A stretch of 64,000 bases of DNA from Clavibacter tessellarius (GCF_001618005.1 NZ_LQXA01000051.1:1-64000), one strand, 5' to 3'. Shown: positions 23,356 to 35,079, numbered from the stretch's first letter. A program made the numbers and translations. Notes: a model not told the origin generated them from the letters alone.

Positions 23356-23952
23356 ATGCCCGACCTCGCGACCGACCGCCTGCTCCTCCGCCGCTTCACG
23401 GAAGCGGACGCGCCCTTCCTCCTCGACCTGCACGCGCGGCCCGAGGTGATGCGGTGGATCGGCACGGGGGCCGTGCAGGCGGATCCCGCGCAGGCCGTCG
23501 CCCGCGCCGCCCGCTACGCCGCCCTCGACCACCCGGTGCGCGGCATCTGGGCGATCGAGGACCGCGACGGCGGCGCGCTCCTCGGCACGCTGCTGCTCAA
23601 GGACCTGCCCGCCTCGGCCGCGCCCCTCGCCGCCGACGACCCCGCCCCGCGCGATGCGCCGGAGGACGGCGAGACGGAGATCGGCTGGCACCTGCACCCG
23701 GACGCGTGGGGTCGCGGCGTCGCCACGGAGGCCGCCAGGCGGGTGCTCGCCCACGCCGCCGAGCGCGGGCTGACGCGCGTGCTCGCGGTCACGAACCCGG
23801 CGAACGCCCCGTCGCAGGCGGTGTGCCGGCGGATCGGCATGCGCCTCCTCGGCCGCACGCACGGCTACTACGACAAGGAGTGCGCGCTGTTCCGCATCGA
23901 CCTCGCGGACCGGGCCGACGCTCCCGGGGGCCGGATCCGGCGGACGGCCTGA
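23356..23952 (+). CDS. GNAT-family N-acetyltransferase (RimJ/RimL-like)
   Basis: Acetyl-CoA dependent acetyltransferase of 198 residues. It opens with LATDRLLLRRFTEADAPFL, the RimJ/RimL-type beginning, and has EIGWHLHPDAWGRGVATEAA, the acetyl-CoA pyrophosphate loop (Q/RxxGxG/A), then NPANAPSQAVCRRIGMRLLG, the second conserved motif. The acceptor (an amine on a protein, antibiotic or small molecule) cannot be told. Its TGA shares a base with the ATG of the AMP-ligase gene, so the two and the thiolase gene appear to form one coupled operon. Start ATG 23356 is supported by homology and by the TACCCT hexamer just upstream. Confidence 0.85.
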   Translation: MPDLATDRLLLRRFTEADAPFLLDLHARPEVMRWIGTGAVQADPAQAVARAARYAALDHPVRGIWAIEDRDGGALLGTLLLKDLPASAAPLAADDPAPRDAPEDGETEIGWHLHPDAWGRGVATEAARRVLAHAAERGLTRVLAVTNPANAPSQAVCRRIGMRLLGRTHGYYDKECALFRIDLADRADAPGGRIRRTA

Positions 23953-25067
23953 TGCCGCGCATCGTCCCGCTGCTCGGCTCCGACGACCGGGTGGTCGCGG
24001 GCATCCGCCGCATCCGGTCCGACGGGGACGTGCCGCTCGTGCTCGACGAGCGGATGCCGGAGGCGCACCTGACGGCGGTCCGGACGCTGGTCGACGAGGC
24101 GGCCGTCCCGTCCGACGCGGCCTGGGCGACGCTGACCTCGGGCAGCACCGGTGTCCCGCGTGTCGTCGTGCGCACGGACGCGTCGTGGCGGTCGTCCCAC
24201 GCCGCGGTCTCGGATCTCCTGCACGCCGGCCCGGCGGACGGGATCGCGCTCCCCGCCCCGCCGGCGTCGTCGCTCACCCTGTTCTCGCTCGCGCACGCGG
24301 AGGCCGGCGGTCCGCGACCGGTCCTCGTGGGGCGCGACGGCGACGCGCGCGGCGCCGTCTGCTTCCACGGCACCCCGCAGGGCCTCGCCCGGCTCCTCGC
24401 CGCGGGCGGCACGACGCCCCTCCGCACGGCCCTGGTCGGCGGCGCGGCCCTCGACCCCGCGCTCCGGGCGGAGGCCGAGGCCCGGGGGATCCGCGTGGTC
24501 GCGTACTACGGCGCCGCGGAGCTCTCGTTCGTCGCGATCGACGCGGGCGACGGGCTGCGTCCCTTCCCCGGGGTCGACGTCGACGTGCGCAACGGCCGGC
24601 TCTGGGTGCGCTCCTCCACGGTCGCGATCGGCTACCTCGGCCGGCCGGGCGCCCTCCGCCGCGACGGCGGCTGGGCGACGGTGGGCGACCTGGCGGAGCT
24701 CGTCGGCGGACGGCTCGTGCTCCGCGGCCGCGCCGACGGGGCGATCCTCACCGCCGCGGCGACCGTCGTCCCCGAGGAGGTCGAGGCGGCGCTGCGGACG
24801 CTCTCCGGCGTGGCGGACGCGGTCGTGTTCGGCCTTCCCGTCCCCGGCATCGGCGCGCTCGTGGCCGCGCTCGTCGAGCCGCGCGCGTCCGGCCCCGGGC
24901 TCGACGTGGCCTCGCTGCGGTCGGGTGCCGCCGCCGTGCTCGCACCCGCGAGCCGGCCGCGCGTGTGGTTCGCGGGTCCCGTGCCGCGCACCGCGGCGGG
25001 GAAGCCCGCTCGCGCCGAGGCGATCCGGCGCGCGACGTCGGGTGAGGCGGACCGCCTTGCCGGCTGA
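23952..25067 (+). CDS. AMP-binding ligase (short acyl-CoA synthetase, MenE-like)
   Basis: Adenylate-forming ligase, 371 residues, much shorter than typical acyl-CoA synthetases but near actinobacterial MenE. The core motifs remain: TLTSGSTGVPRVVVRT (A3, ATP-binding), YYGAAELSF (A5), TVGDLAE (A7), LRGRADGAILTAAATVVP (A8) and PVPRTAAGKPAR containing the catalytic lysine (A10). It should activate a carboxylate through an acyl-AMP, probably onto CoA. Menaquinone (o-succinylbenzoate-CoA) synthesis is one possibility, but no other men gene is in this window and the neighbours are a GNAT and a thiolase. Its ATG overlaps the GNAT stop. The N-terminal subdomain is reduced. Confidence 0.8.
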   Translation: MPRIVPLLGSDDRVVAGIRRIRSDGDVPLVLDERMPEAHLTAVRTLVDEAAVPSDAAWATLTSGSTGVPRVVVRTDASWRSSHAAVSDLLHAGPADGIALPAPPASSLTLFSLAHAEAGGPRPVLVGRDGDARGAVCFHGTPQGLARLLAAGGTTPLRTALVGGAALDPALRAEAEARGIRVVAYYGAAELSFVAIDAGDGLRPFPGVDVDVRNGRLWVRSSTVAIGYLGRPGALRRDGGWATVGDLAELVGGRLVLRGRADGAILTAAATVVPEEVEAALRTLSGVADAVVFGLPVPGIGALVAALVEPRASGPGLDVASLRSGAAAVLAPASRPRVWFAGPVPRTAAGKPARAEAIRRATSGEADRLAG

Positions 25068-26190
25068 GCCCCTCATCGTCGCCGCCCGGCGAACGCCCAT
25101 CGCGACGCGCGGTCGCGCGCTCGCCGCCGTGCCCGTCGACGAGCTCGCGGCGGCCGTGATCCGCGCCGTCGTCGTCGACGCGGGGAGGGCCGTCGGGTCC
25201 GCGCTGCCGGTGGCCGACGTGCTCCTCGGTAACTGCATGGGCCCGGGCGGCAACCCGGCGCGGATCGCCGCGCTCGCCGCGGGCCTCGGAGCCGGGGTGC
25301 CGGGCGGGACCGTCGACCGCCAGTGCGGCAGCGGGCTCGCGGCCGTGGTCGACGCGGCCACGGCCATCCGCGCGGGCGCCGCGGGAGGGCGCATCGCCGG
25401 GGGTGCCGAGAGCGCATCCACCGCCCCGGTCCGCTCGTCGGGCGGCGTCCCCTACGCGCGGGCGCCGTTCGCGCCGGCGGGCTGGCCGGATCCGGACATG
25501 CTGCCCGCGGCCGACGACCTCGCCCGCCACGACGGCATCTCCCGTGCCCGCCAGGAGGAGCACGCGCGGCGCAGCCACCGGCGTGCCGTCGCCGCCCGGG
25601 ACGCCGGCCGCCTCGCGGAGGAGCTCGTCCCGGTCGGATCCTCGGGCATCACGGCCGACGACGCGATCGGCGCCGCCCTCGACCTCCTCCCGCGCCTCCC
25701 TCCGCTCCGGGGCGGCGGCACGGTCACCGCGGGCACGGCCACGCGGGTGAGCGACGGGGCCGCGGCCGTCGCGCTCGTGTCGCGGGACCGGGCGCCCGGC
25801 GTCCCCGGCCTCGTGGTCCGGGGCCATGCGGTCGTCGGATGCGATCCCGCGCTGCCCGGCATCGGCGCCGCTCCCGCCGTGCTCGCCGCCCTCGCCGACG
25901 CGGGCATCGGGATCGTCGGCGTCGCCGCGTTCGAGATCGTGGAGGCGTTCGCCGCCCAGTCGCTCGCCGTGCTCGACCGCCTCGGGCTCGCCGACGACGA
26001 CCCTCGGGTCTGCGCCGACGGCGGCGCGCTCGCGCTCGGCCACCCGTGGGGCGCGAGCGGGGCGGTGGGCGTCGTGCGGCTGTTCAGCCGTCTCGTGCGC
26101 GGCGGCGCGCCGGCCGGCACGATCGGCGTCGCGGCGGCGTCCGTCGGCGGCGGCATGGGCATCGCCGCGGTGGTCGAGGTGGTGCGCTGA
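25057..26190 (+). CDS. Thiolase-family protein with altered catalytic residues
   Basis: A 377-residue thiolase-fold protein. It begins PLIVAARRTPIATRGR and has TVDRQCGSGLAAVVDAAT with the nucleophilic cysteine. In the C-terminal half, GGALALGHPWGASGA keeps the histidine. Two other usual active-site residues are changed: the NEAF asparagine is valine (FEIVEAFAAQ) and the CxGGG cysteine is serine (AASVGGGMGI). It is also slightly short. So it may have a changed or lost activity, or serve as a degradative or synthetic thiolase with different chemistry. The gene starts at TTG 25057 inside the end of the ligase gene (an in-frame GTG at 25042 is possible), implying coupling with it. Confidence 0.82.
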   Translation: MPAEPLIVAARRTPIATRGRALAAVPVDELAAAVIRAVVVDAGRAVGSALPVADVLLGNCMGPGGNPARIAALAAGLGAGVPGGTVDRQCGSGLAAVVDAATAIRAGAAGGRIAGGAESASTAPVRSSGGVPYARAPFAPAGWPDPDMLPAADDLARHDGISRARQEEHARRSHRRAVAARDAGRLAEELVPVGSSGITADDAIGAALDLLPRLPPLRGGGTVTAGTATRVSDGAAAVALVSRDRAPGVPGLVVRGHAVVGCDPALPGIGAAPAVLAALADAGIGIVGVAAFEIVEAFAAQSLAVLDRLGLADDDPRVCADGGALALGHPWGASGAVGVVRLFSRLVRGGAPAGTIGVAAASVGGGMGIAAVVEVVR

Positions 26191-26209
26191 CCCGGGTCGG
26201 GCGCCCGCG

Positions 26210-26605
26210 TCAGCCCTCCCGCTCGCGCGCCCTCCGCGTCTCGCGGTCGTTCGCCTTCCGGATCCCCTCGACCAGCTCGTCCTTCGTCATGCGGCTGCGG
26301 CCGGGCACGTCGAGGCGGCGCGCGACCTCCGACAGGTGCGCCTTCGAGGCGTTCGCGTCGACGCCGCCGGCCGTGCCCGCGCCGCGCCGCTCGGCGCCGT
26401 CGTCGGACGGCCCCGCCTCGTCCTTCGGCTCCCAGTGGTCGCCGACCTTCTCGAAGCCGTGCTCGAGCGCGGCGTAGGCGGTGCGCTCGGCGCGCTCGCC
26501 GGATCCGTACTGCTCCTCGGCCGCGGCGTGCGCCGCCGACCAGGTCGCCTGCGCGTGCTCGGGGGAGCGGCGGATGGTGCTCGGCATGTCGTCGTCGGGG
26601 GCCAC
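26210..26605 (-). CDS. ChaB family protein with C-terminal Rho-N/SAP-like helix
   Basis: A 131-residue protein. The N-terminal ChaB domain is complete: PSTIRRSPEHAQATWSAAH, EEQYGSGERAERTAYAALEH and FEKVGDHWEPK. ChaB is named from the E. coli cation-transport regulator region, but its biochemical role is unclear. The C-terminus, RRLDVPGRSRMTKDELVEGI, looks like a Rho N-terminal or SAP-like nucleic-acid binding motif, a pairing common in actinobacteria. GAGGAGG stands four bases before GTG 26605; an internal ATG six codons later is an alternative. Highly charged, soluble, with an Asp/Gly linker around 55-75. Downstream of the SpoIIE phosphatase gene on the same strand. Confidence 0.85.
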   Translation of the reverse strand: MAPDDDMPSTIRRSPEHAQATWSAAHAAAEEQYGSGERAERTAYAALEHGFEKVGDHWEPKDEAGPSDDGAERRGAGTAGGVDANASKAHLSEVARRLDVPGRSRMTKDELVEGIRKANDRETRRAREREG

Positions 26606-26684
26606 GGATCCTCCTCGTGCTCGGTGCGGGCGACCTCGCGCGCCCGCGGTCCCTCCACCCTGCCCCTCCGGACGGGCCGAGGTC

Positions 26685-26732
26685 GATGCCGGCGCCGATG
26701 CCGACGCTGATGCCGGCGCCGACGCGACCGCC
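26685..26732. repeat. 12-base tandem repeat, about four units
   Basis: GATGCCGGCGCC at 26685-26696 and again at 26709-26720, with degenerate copies at 26697-26708 and 26721-26732. It lies between the ChaB gene and the stop of the SpoIIE phosphatase gene and appears non-coding. Confidence 0.75.
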
Positions 26733-28232
26733 TCAGCCGAGCGCGGCACCCGCTGCGTCGACCCCCAGCCGCCGGATCGCCACGACCGTCACGTCGTCCG
26801 GCAGCGACCGCTCGGCCACGAGACCCGTGATGCCCGTCACCGCGTCGATCGCGCGCGGTCCGGCCGACATGGCCGCGTCGACGGCCAGGTCGAGCGACCC
26901 GATCGACCCGTCGAAGAGGTCGAGCACCCCGTCGCTGCAGATGAGCAGCAGGTCGCCGGGGTCGAGGCGCACGGCGCTCGTCGCCCACTCCTGCGTGCCC
27001 AGCGCCCCGAGCGGCAGGTTCCGGGACGGGATCGTCTCCCGCGACCCGTCCACCCGGCAGACGACGCCGAGGCCGTGCCCCGCGTCCACGGCCGTGATCC
27101 CGCCGCTCGCCGCCTCGAGCCGCAGGTGCAGCAGCGTGACGAAGGCGTCGTTCGCCTCGAGGTCGGGCTCGACGGCCCGGTCGACGACGGACATGGTGCG
27201 GGCCGGATCCTCGCTCGGCAGCGCGATCCGGAGGGAGGCCCGCACGGTCGCCGCGATCACCGCGGCGCCGACGCCCTTGCCCATCACGTCGGCCAGGGTC
27301 ACGACGAGGCCCTCGGGCGTCCGCTGCCAGTCGAAGAAGTCCCCGCTCACGGCGCCGCTCGGCACGCACGCGCCCGCGACCTCGTACCCCGGCAGGTCGG
27401 GCACGGTGCGCGGGAGGAGCCGCCGCTGCACGCCGCCGCCCTCCACCAGCTCCTCCCGCGACACGGCCGCGCGGGCCGCGGCCGCCTTGGCCGCCTGCTC
27501 GCCGCTCAGCGACGCCATGCTGAACGACACGACGACGAGCAGCACGAGCGTGATCAGCGCGGTCGACGGCGTGCCGAACCACGTCGTGAAGACCTCGCCC
27601 CGGGGGCCGGTCGCGAGGAACGCCACGAGGCGCCCGCCGTAGTAGACCGAGAGCGCGCCGGACGCGAGCAGCAGCGGCCAGCGCGTCCGCGAGTACGCCG
27701 CGTCGAGCAGCGCGAACTCCCGGCTCGAGAGCCCGATCAGCGCCGCCATGAGCGCGAGGAAGAGGGGTCCGGCCGACCAGTCGTTCGTCGCGGGCGAGTC
27801 GGCGCTGGAGACGACCGTCACCAGCACGGCCGGCGCGACGACCAGCCACCACGGGGTCGGCCGGTCGCGGAGGGAGCGGCTCCCCATCCACATGGACGCG
27901 GAGCCGGCGACGATGAGCCCGTTGCCGAGCGGGTTCGCCCAGACCTGGCCGCCGGTGCCGTCGAGGACGTAGGCGAGGGATCCGCTCATGAACAGCGCGA
28001 TCGCGGCGCACCACCAGAAGCTGAAGGACGAGCGCGTGCCCCGGTAGGTGACGAGCGCGAAGAGCAGCAGCAGCACCAGGGAGGTGACGCCGAAGGCGAT
28101 GCGGAGCGTGAGCGAGTCGAGCAAGGTGCTGTCCGTGGTCCTTCGGCCGAGCGCTCGGGCCGGACGTCGTCCAGCGGGTCGCGCGAGCGGTGCGTCCACC
28201 CGGGAGCATCGAGGCCGAGGCCACCGCAGCAC
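26733..28232 (-). CDS. Membrane PP2C/SpoIIE-type serine phosphatase
   Basis: Up to 499 residues. The N-terminal half has about seven hydrophobic segments (roughly 45-250), then a short helical linker and a C-terminal SpoIIE/RsbU-type PP2C domain: VQRRLLPRTVPDLPGYEVAG, VSGDFFDW with metal-binding aspartate, LADVMGKGVGAAVIAATVRA, VDAGHGLGVV and ICSDGVLDLFDG. This layout is that of a membrane sensor that dephosphorylates a partner, often an anti-anti-sigma factor, but no such partner lies next to it. The start is uncertain: ATG 28232 adds about 36 Pro/Arg-rich residues, while TTG 28124 sits nearer the first membrane helix. The divergent CopC gene lies about 160 bases away. Confidence 0.85.
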   Translation of the reverse strand: MLRWPRPRCSRVDAPLARPAGRRPARALGRRTTDSTLLDSLTLRIAFGVTSLVLLLLFALVTYRGTRSSFSFWWCAAIALFMSGSLAYVLDGTGGQVWANPLGNGLIVAGSASMWMGSRSLRDRPTPWWLVVAPAVLVTVVSSADSPATNDWSAGPLFLALMAALIGLSSREFALLDAAYSRTRWPLLLASGALSVYYGGRLVAFLATGPRGEVFTTWFGTPSTALITLVLLVVVSFSMASLSGEQAAKAAAARAAVSREELVEGGGVQRRLLPRTVPDLPGYEVAGACVPSGAVSGDFFDWQRTPEGLVVTLADVMGKGVGAAVIAATVRASLRIALPSEDPARTMSVVDRAVEPDLEANDAFVTLLHLRLEAASGGITAVDAGHGLGVVCRVDGSRETIPSRNLPLGALGTQEWATSAVRLDPGDLLLICSDGVLDLFDGSIGSLDLAVDAAMSAGPRAIDAVTGITGLVAERSLPDDVTVVAIRRLGVDAAGAALG

Positions 28233-28390
28233 CCCCCGGCAGCAGCGATCGTCCTCGCCAGGCTACCTATCGCGGACGAAGGAATCGACGACGAACGGGG
28301 ATCGGATCCGCAGGGGCCTCCCTCCGACCGCCCGACCGCCGCGGCGCCCGCCGCCGCCCCCACGCGCCCGCCGCGGGGGATGATGGACGC

Positions 28391-29161
28391 ATGGCGTCTC
28401 CGCTCCACCCCCGCACCCCGTCCGCCCTCCGTCGCGCCGCGCTCGCCGCGGGCGCCGCCGTGCTCGTCGTCGGGGGCGCGCTGATCCCCGCCGGCGCCGC
28501 GTCCGCGCACGACCGGCTGGTCGGATCCACGCCCGCCGCCGACGCCACCGTCACGGTCGAGCCCGGCAGCATCGCGCTCGACTTCAGCGACGACCTCCTC
28601 GCGCTCGACGCGCAGGCCACGGGCTTCGCGATCCAGGTCGTCAACGCCTCCGACGGCTCGTTCCACGAGGACGGCTGCGTGACGATCGACGGATCCACCG
28701 CCACCAGCCGCATCGCGCTCGGCACGGCCGGCACCTACCAGGTCGCCTGGCGCGCGGTCTCGAGCGACAGCCACCCCATCGACGGCAGCTACTCCTTCAC
28801 CTACGCGCCCGCGGGCGACACGGTCGGCGGCCCGGCGATCCTCCAGGCCCCGGCCTGCGGCGACGCCTGGGCGGGCAGCGCGCCCACCGCGACGCCCGAG
28901 CCCGAGGGCACCATGACCACCCAGGGCGGCGGATCCGCGGCCCCCGCGCCCACGACCGATGCGCGGTCCGGCGAGTCCGTGCCGCTCGCGGACGCCGCGG
29001 AGACGACGCCCGTGTGGGTCTTCGTGCTCATCGGACTCGTGATCCTCGGGGCCGCCGCGCTCGTCGTGCTCGGCGTCGTGCGCCGGTCGTCGCGGCGCTT
29101 CCCGGGTGAGGACGGTCGGAGCGTCGGCGGGCCGACGGACGGCGCCGACGACCCGCGTTAG
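28391..29161 (+). CDS. CopC-domain copper resistance-like protein, membrane anchored
   Basis: A 256-residue exported protein. The N-terminal signal peptide (about 1-40) ends ASAHDRLVGSTPAADATV, whose post-cleavage histidine is the N-terminal copper ligand seen in CopC proteins. The beta-sandwich CopC domain follows, including VAWRAVSSDSHPIDGSYSFT with further histidine. A Pro/Thr/Ser-rich linker and one C-terminal transmembrane helix (about 208-228) with a basic tail anchor it, as in YcnJ/PcoC relatives. Periplasm-side copper binding or delivery is likely. ATG 28391 is chosen. The convergent gene just downstream is a BlaI-type repressor, a family that sometimes responds to metal, but a link is not proven. 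Confidence 0.88.
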   Translation: MASPLHPRTPSALRRAALAAGAAVLVVGGALIPAGAASAHDRLVGSTPAADATVTVEPGSIALDFSDDLLALDAQATGFAIQVVNASDGSFHEDGCVTIDGSTATSRIALGTAGTYQVAWRAVSSDSHPIDGSYSFTYAPAGDTVGGPAILQAPACGDAWAGSAPTATPEPEGTMTTQGGGSAAPAPTTDARSGESVPLADAAETTPVWVFVLIGLVILGAAALVVLGVVRRSSRRFPGEDGRSVGGPTDGADDPR

Positions 29162-29199
29162 GCCGGGTCATCCGCGCCCGACCGCGCCGGCGAGGAGCG

Positions 29200-29571
29200 T
29201 CAGGCCTCGTCGTCCGCGCCGAGCGCGCGGCGGAGCGCCGTGAGGTCGTCCCCGTCGAGCGTTCCGGCGAAGCGCAGGAGCGCCGCCTCGCGGTCCTTCG
29301 TGGCCGCGAGCGCGCCCGACATGAGCGACGCCGCGTGGTCCGTGCGGGACCGCGCGGGCGCGAACTCGAGCGCGCGCGCCTCGTCGGACCGGGTCACGAG
29401 GCCCTTCTGGCCGAGCCGCTCCAGCACCGTGAGCACCGTCGTGAGCGCGGGCCGCGGATCCGGGATGCGGGCTACGACGTCCTTGGCCGTGAGCGGCTCG
29501 TCGGCGTCCCAGAGCGCGTCCATGATGGCGGCCTCGAGCTCGCCGCGGGGGCGCTGGCGTCCGATCGGCAC
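29200..29571 (-). CDS. BlaI/MecI/CopY-family transcriptional repressor
   Basis: A 123-residue winged-helix repressor. It begins GRQRPRGELEAAIMDALWDA and has LTAKDVVARIP then PALTTVLTVLERLGQKGLV, the recognition helix and wing of the BlaI/CopY family; the C-terminal part is the dimerisation helix bundle. No C-x-C zinc/copper motif of the CopY type is seen. Starts at GTG 29571 with GGGGAG upstream. The usual BlaR1-like M56 protease sensor is not next to it. It converges with the CopC gene, with a gap of under 40 bases, so regulation of CopC is possible but not shown. Confidence 0.88.
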   Translation of the reverse strand: MPIGRQRPRGELEAAIMDALWDADEPLTAKDVVARIPDPRPALTTVLTVLERLGQKGLVTRSDEARALEFAPARSRTDHAASLMSGALAATKDREAALLRFAGTLDGDDLTALRRALGADDEA

Positions 29572-29686
29572 GGCGGGCTCCCCTCGGGTCGGATGGTGGG
29601 CGGGAAGTGTCGATCCTAGCTCCGCAGCGCGCCCGGTCGGCCGCCCCGGTCAGGCGCCGTGCCGCCCGATCGGGCACGATGGGGGC

Positions 29687-30148
29687 ATGACCGATTCACA
29701 GGACCGAGAGCCCACCCCCCTCGAGCAGGCCATCGCGCGCGGCCAGGCCGGCGAGTCCGACATGACCGCCGTCCTCACGGAGTTCATCAACACCGTGGTC
29801 GTGGTGCCCACCGCCACGCCCCTGACCCCTGAGACCGACCAGCTCCAGCCGGTCCTCTTCGACCGCGACGGCGTGCCCATGCTGGCCGCCTTCACGCACG
29901 AGGACCGCATCGACGAGAAGGTCACGAGCGTCGCCGACCACGTCGCCACCATCCCCGCCGCCGAGCTCGTGCAGGCGATCCCCGAGGGCACCGGCCTCGT
30001 CATCAACGTCGGCACCACGGACGGCTTCGAGATGATGCCCGAGGGCGTCGCGCAGCTCGCCGACGACGTGCGCCGCGTCATCGACCAGGACGAGGACGGC
30101 CAGCCCGGCACGACGGCCCCCGCCGCGCCGTCGCCCGACGCGATCTAG
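29687..30148 (+). CDS. SseB-like N-terminal domain protein
   Basis: A 153-residue cytosolic protein with an SseB-type domain (family of unclear function, named from an E. coli gene). Visible pattern: TPLEQAIARGQAGESDMTAV at the start, VLFDRDGVPMLAAFTHEDR in the middle and TGLVINVGTTDGFEMMPEGV near the end, the latter close to the family's core. The C-terminus is Pro/Ala-rich. No ribosome site is apparent; CACGAT lies six bases before ATG 29687. A strong hairpin follows its stop, so it is probably a single-gene unit. Confidence 0.82.
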   Translation: MTDSQDREPTPLEQAIARGQAGESDMTAVLTEFINTVVVVPTATPLTPETDQLQPVLFDRDGVPMLAAFTHEDRIDEKVTSVADHVATIPAAELVQAIPEGTGLVINVGTTDGFEMMPEGVAQLADDVRRVIDQDEDGQPGTTAPAAPSPDAI

Positions 30149-30170
30149 AGGACCGCTCGACCCGACCGTC

Positions 30171-30206
30171 CGACGCCGCCGCATCCACCCGGATGCGGCG
30201 GCGTCG
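30171..30206 (+). terminator. Hairpin terminator after the SseB-like gene
   Basis: A perfect 16-base-pair stem (30171-30186 with 30191-30206) around an ACCC loop. No long T run follows, as is usual in high-GC actinobacteria. Confidence 0.75.
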
Positions 30207-30306
30207 TCGCGTCCGGCCCGGGCATCACGACGCCGGGCGCACGCGGGATCGTCACACGCCCGAAACGTCCCGCTCGATATGCTGGGCCGGTAACACGGCC
30301 GCGCAC

Positions 30307-30486
30307 GCATCGCGGGAGAGCTCCTCCGGGAGCACCGAAGGAGCAAGCCTCCCCGCCAATCTCTCAGGTCCACGTACCGCGATGCACTGGCCACTCTGAA
30401 AAGCAGTCGTCCCGCACGGCTCGCCCACGGTGAAAGCACCCTCCTCGGACGGCGCGAAGCTCTCAGGCACATGACAGAGGGGGAGT
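30307..30486 (+). ncRNA. Glycine riboswitch (gcvT RNA), tandem aptamers
   Basis: Two glycine aptamers lie directly before gcvT. The first has GGGAGAG at 30314-30320, GCACCGAAGGAGCAA and CCGCCAATCTCTCAGG ending at 30368; GCATCGCGG at 30307-30315 pairs exactly with CCGCGATGC at 30378-30386 as its closing stem. The second has ACTCTGAAAAGCAG from 30393, CGGTGAAAGCACC and GCGAAGCTCTCAGG, closing near 30480. These are the conserved cores of the gcvT class. Glycine binding is expected to switch on the glycine-cleavage operon. A weak TATGCT (30278-30283) may be its -10. Confidence 0.95.
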
Positions 30487-30527
30487 CCCGCATCCGGCGT
30501 CCGCGCCGGTCACGACCGGAGGACTCC

Positions 30528-31739
30528 ATGACCGACGCACCCGCCCCCGCCGCGGCGACCGGCGCCCCGCCCCGCCGATCCCCGCTGCACGCCGTGCACG
30601 AGGCCGCCGGCGCCTCCTTCACCGACTTCGCCGGCTGGCTCATGCCCGTCCGCTACACGAGCGACCTCGCCGAGCACCGCGCCGTGCGCGAGGCCGCGGG
30701 CATCTTCGACATCTCGCACATGGCCGAGATCGCCGTGGAGGGGGAGGGCGCCGCCCGGTTCCTCGACTCCGTGCTCGCGGGCAAGCTCTCCGCCATCGCC
30801 GAGTGGCAGGCGAAGTACACGCTGCTGCTGGATCCCTCGGGCGGCATCGTCGACGACCTCATCGTCTACCGCACGGGCGAGGAGTCCTTCCTCGTCGTCG
30901 CCAACGCGGGCAACCACGATCCCGTGCTCGCCGTCCTCGCCGAGGCCGCCCGGGGACGGGACGACGTGGAGGTCGACGACGCGAGCGACGACGTCGCGCT
31001 CATCGCCGTGCAGGGCCCGGTCTCCCGCGCGATCCTGGAGGCCACCGCCGGGCTCGAGACCGCGACGCCGCTCGAGGCGCTCCGCTACTACCGCGCGACG
31101 CCCGCGCGCTTCGCCGGGCAGGACGTGCTCGTCGCCCGCACCGGCTACACGGGCGAGGACGGCTACGAGCTGTACGTCGCCACCGAGGACGCCGTCGCCC
31201 TGTGGGAGGCGCTCGTCGCCGCCGGCGCGCCGCTCGGCCTCCTGCCGACGGGCCTCGCCTGCCGCGACACGCTCCGCCTCGAGGCGGGCATGCCGCTCTA
31301 CGGCCACGAGCTCGGCCTCCACACGCTCCCGGTGCAGGCCGGCCTCGGCAAGGTGGTCGCGCTCGCCAAGGAGGACGACTTCCTCGGCCGCGCGGCGATC
31401 GAGAAGGGCCCGGACCCCGCGGCCCGCGTGCTCGTCGGCCTCGTCACCGAGGGCCGCCGCGCGCCCCGCGCCGACTACCCCGTCTACGCCGAGGAGGTCG
31501 CGGGCGGCTCCGCCGACGCCCTCGAGGCCGTGATGGACGCGACCGAGGGCGCCGTGCCGCCCGTCGGCCTCGTCACGAGCGGCGCCCTGTCGCCCACGCT
31601 CGGCCACCCCGTCGCCATGGCGTACGTGGATCCCGCGCTCGCCGCCCCCGGCACGCGTCTCACCGTCGACGTCCGCGGCACGCGCGTGCCCGCCACCGTC
31701 GTGACCCTCCCCTTCTACTCGCGAAAGGCCCTCGCATGA
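30528..31739 (+). CDS. gcvT: Glycine cleavage system T protein (aminomethyltransferase)
   Basis: Transfers the methylene group from the lipoylated H protein to tetrahydrofolate, releasing ammonia. The 403-residue protein has the N-terminal folate-binding half with [20 protein letters not shown] and FDISHMAEI, and [14 protein letters not shown] followed by [14 protein letters not shown], both family motifs. CGGAGGA is placed well before ATG 30528; an upstream in-frame ATG at 30471 lies inside the riboswitch and is rejected. First gene of gcvT-gcvH-gcvP, controlled by the riboswitch; its stop overlaps the gcvH start (ATGA). Confidence 0.97.
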   Translation: MTDAPAPAAATGAPPRRSPLHAVHEAAGASFTDFAGWLMPVRYTSDLAEHRAVREAAGIFDISHMAEIAVEGEGAARFLDSVLAGKLSAIAEWQAKYTLLLDPSGGIVDDLIVYRTGEESFLVVANAGNHDPVLAVLAEAARGRDDVEVDDASDDVALIAVQGPVSRAILEATAGLETATPLEALRYYRATPARFAGQDVLVARTGYTGEDGYELYVATEDAVALWEALVAAGAPLGLLPTGLACRDTLRLEAGMPLYGHELGLHTLPVQAGLGKVVALAKEDDFLGRAAIEKGPDPAARVLVGLVTEGRRAPRADYPVYAEEVAGGSADALEAVMDATEGAVPPVGLVTSGALSPTLGHPVAMAYVDPALAAPGTRLTVDVRGTRVPATVVTLPFYSRKALA

Positions 31740-32103
31740 CCGATCAGACCAGCCTCCAGTACACGGCCGAGCACGAGTGGGTGCAGGTCGACGGCGACGT
31801 CGCGACCGTCGGCATCACGGCCTACGCCGCCGACAAGCTCGGCGACGTCGTCTTCGTCGAGCTGCCCGCCGTGGGCGACGAGCTCGCGGGCGGCGAGGTC
31901 GTCGGCGAGATCGAGTCGACCAAGTCGGTCGGCGAGCTCTTCGCGCCCATCGACGGCACGGTCACCGAGGTGAACGAGGAGGTCGTCGCCTCGCCCGACC
32001 TCGTGAACAGCGACCCGTTCGGATCCGGTTGGCTCGTGAAGGTGCGCTTCGAGGCGCTGCCCACTCTCCTCAGCCACGACGAGTACGTCGCGCTGGTGGG
32101 CGA

Positions 32104-32107
<4 letters not shown>
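31736..32107 (+). CDS. gcvH: Glycine cleavage system H protein (lipoyl carrier)
   Basis: The 123-residue lipoyl carrier that shuttles the aminomethyl group between P, T and L proteins. The lipoylated lysine lies in [12 protein letters not shown], and the [19 protein letters not shown] start is typical. Length matches the family. It overlaps gcvT by four bases and gcvP by four bases (GTGA), so all three are translationally coupled. Confidence 0.97.
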
Positions 32108-35079
<2,972 letters not shown>

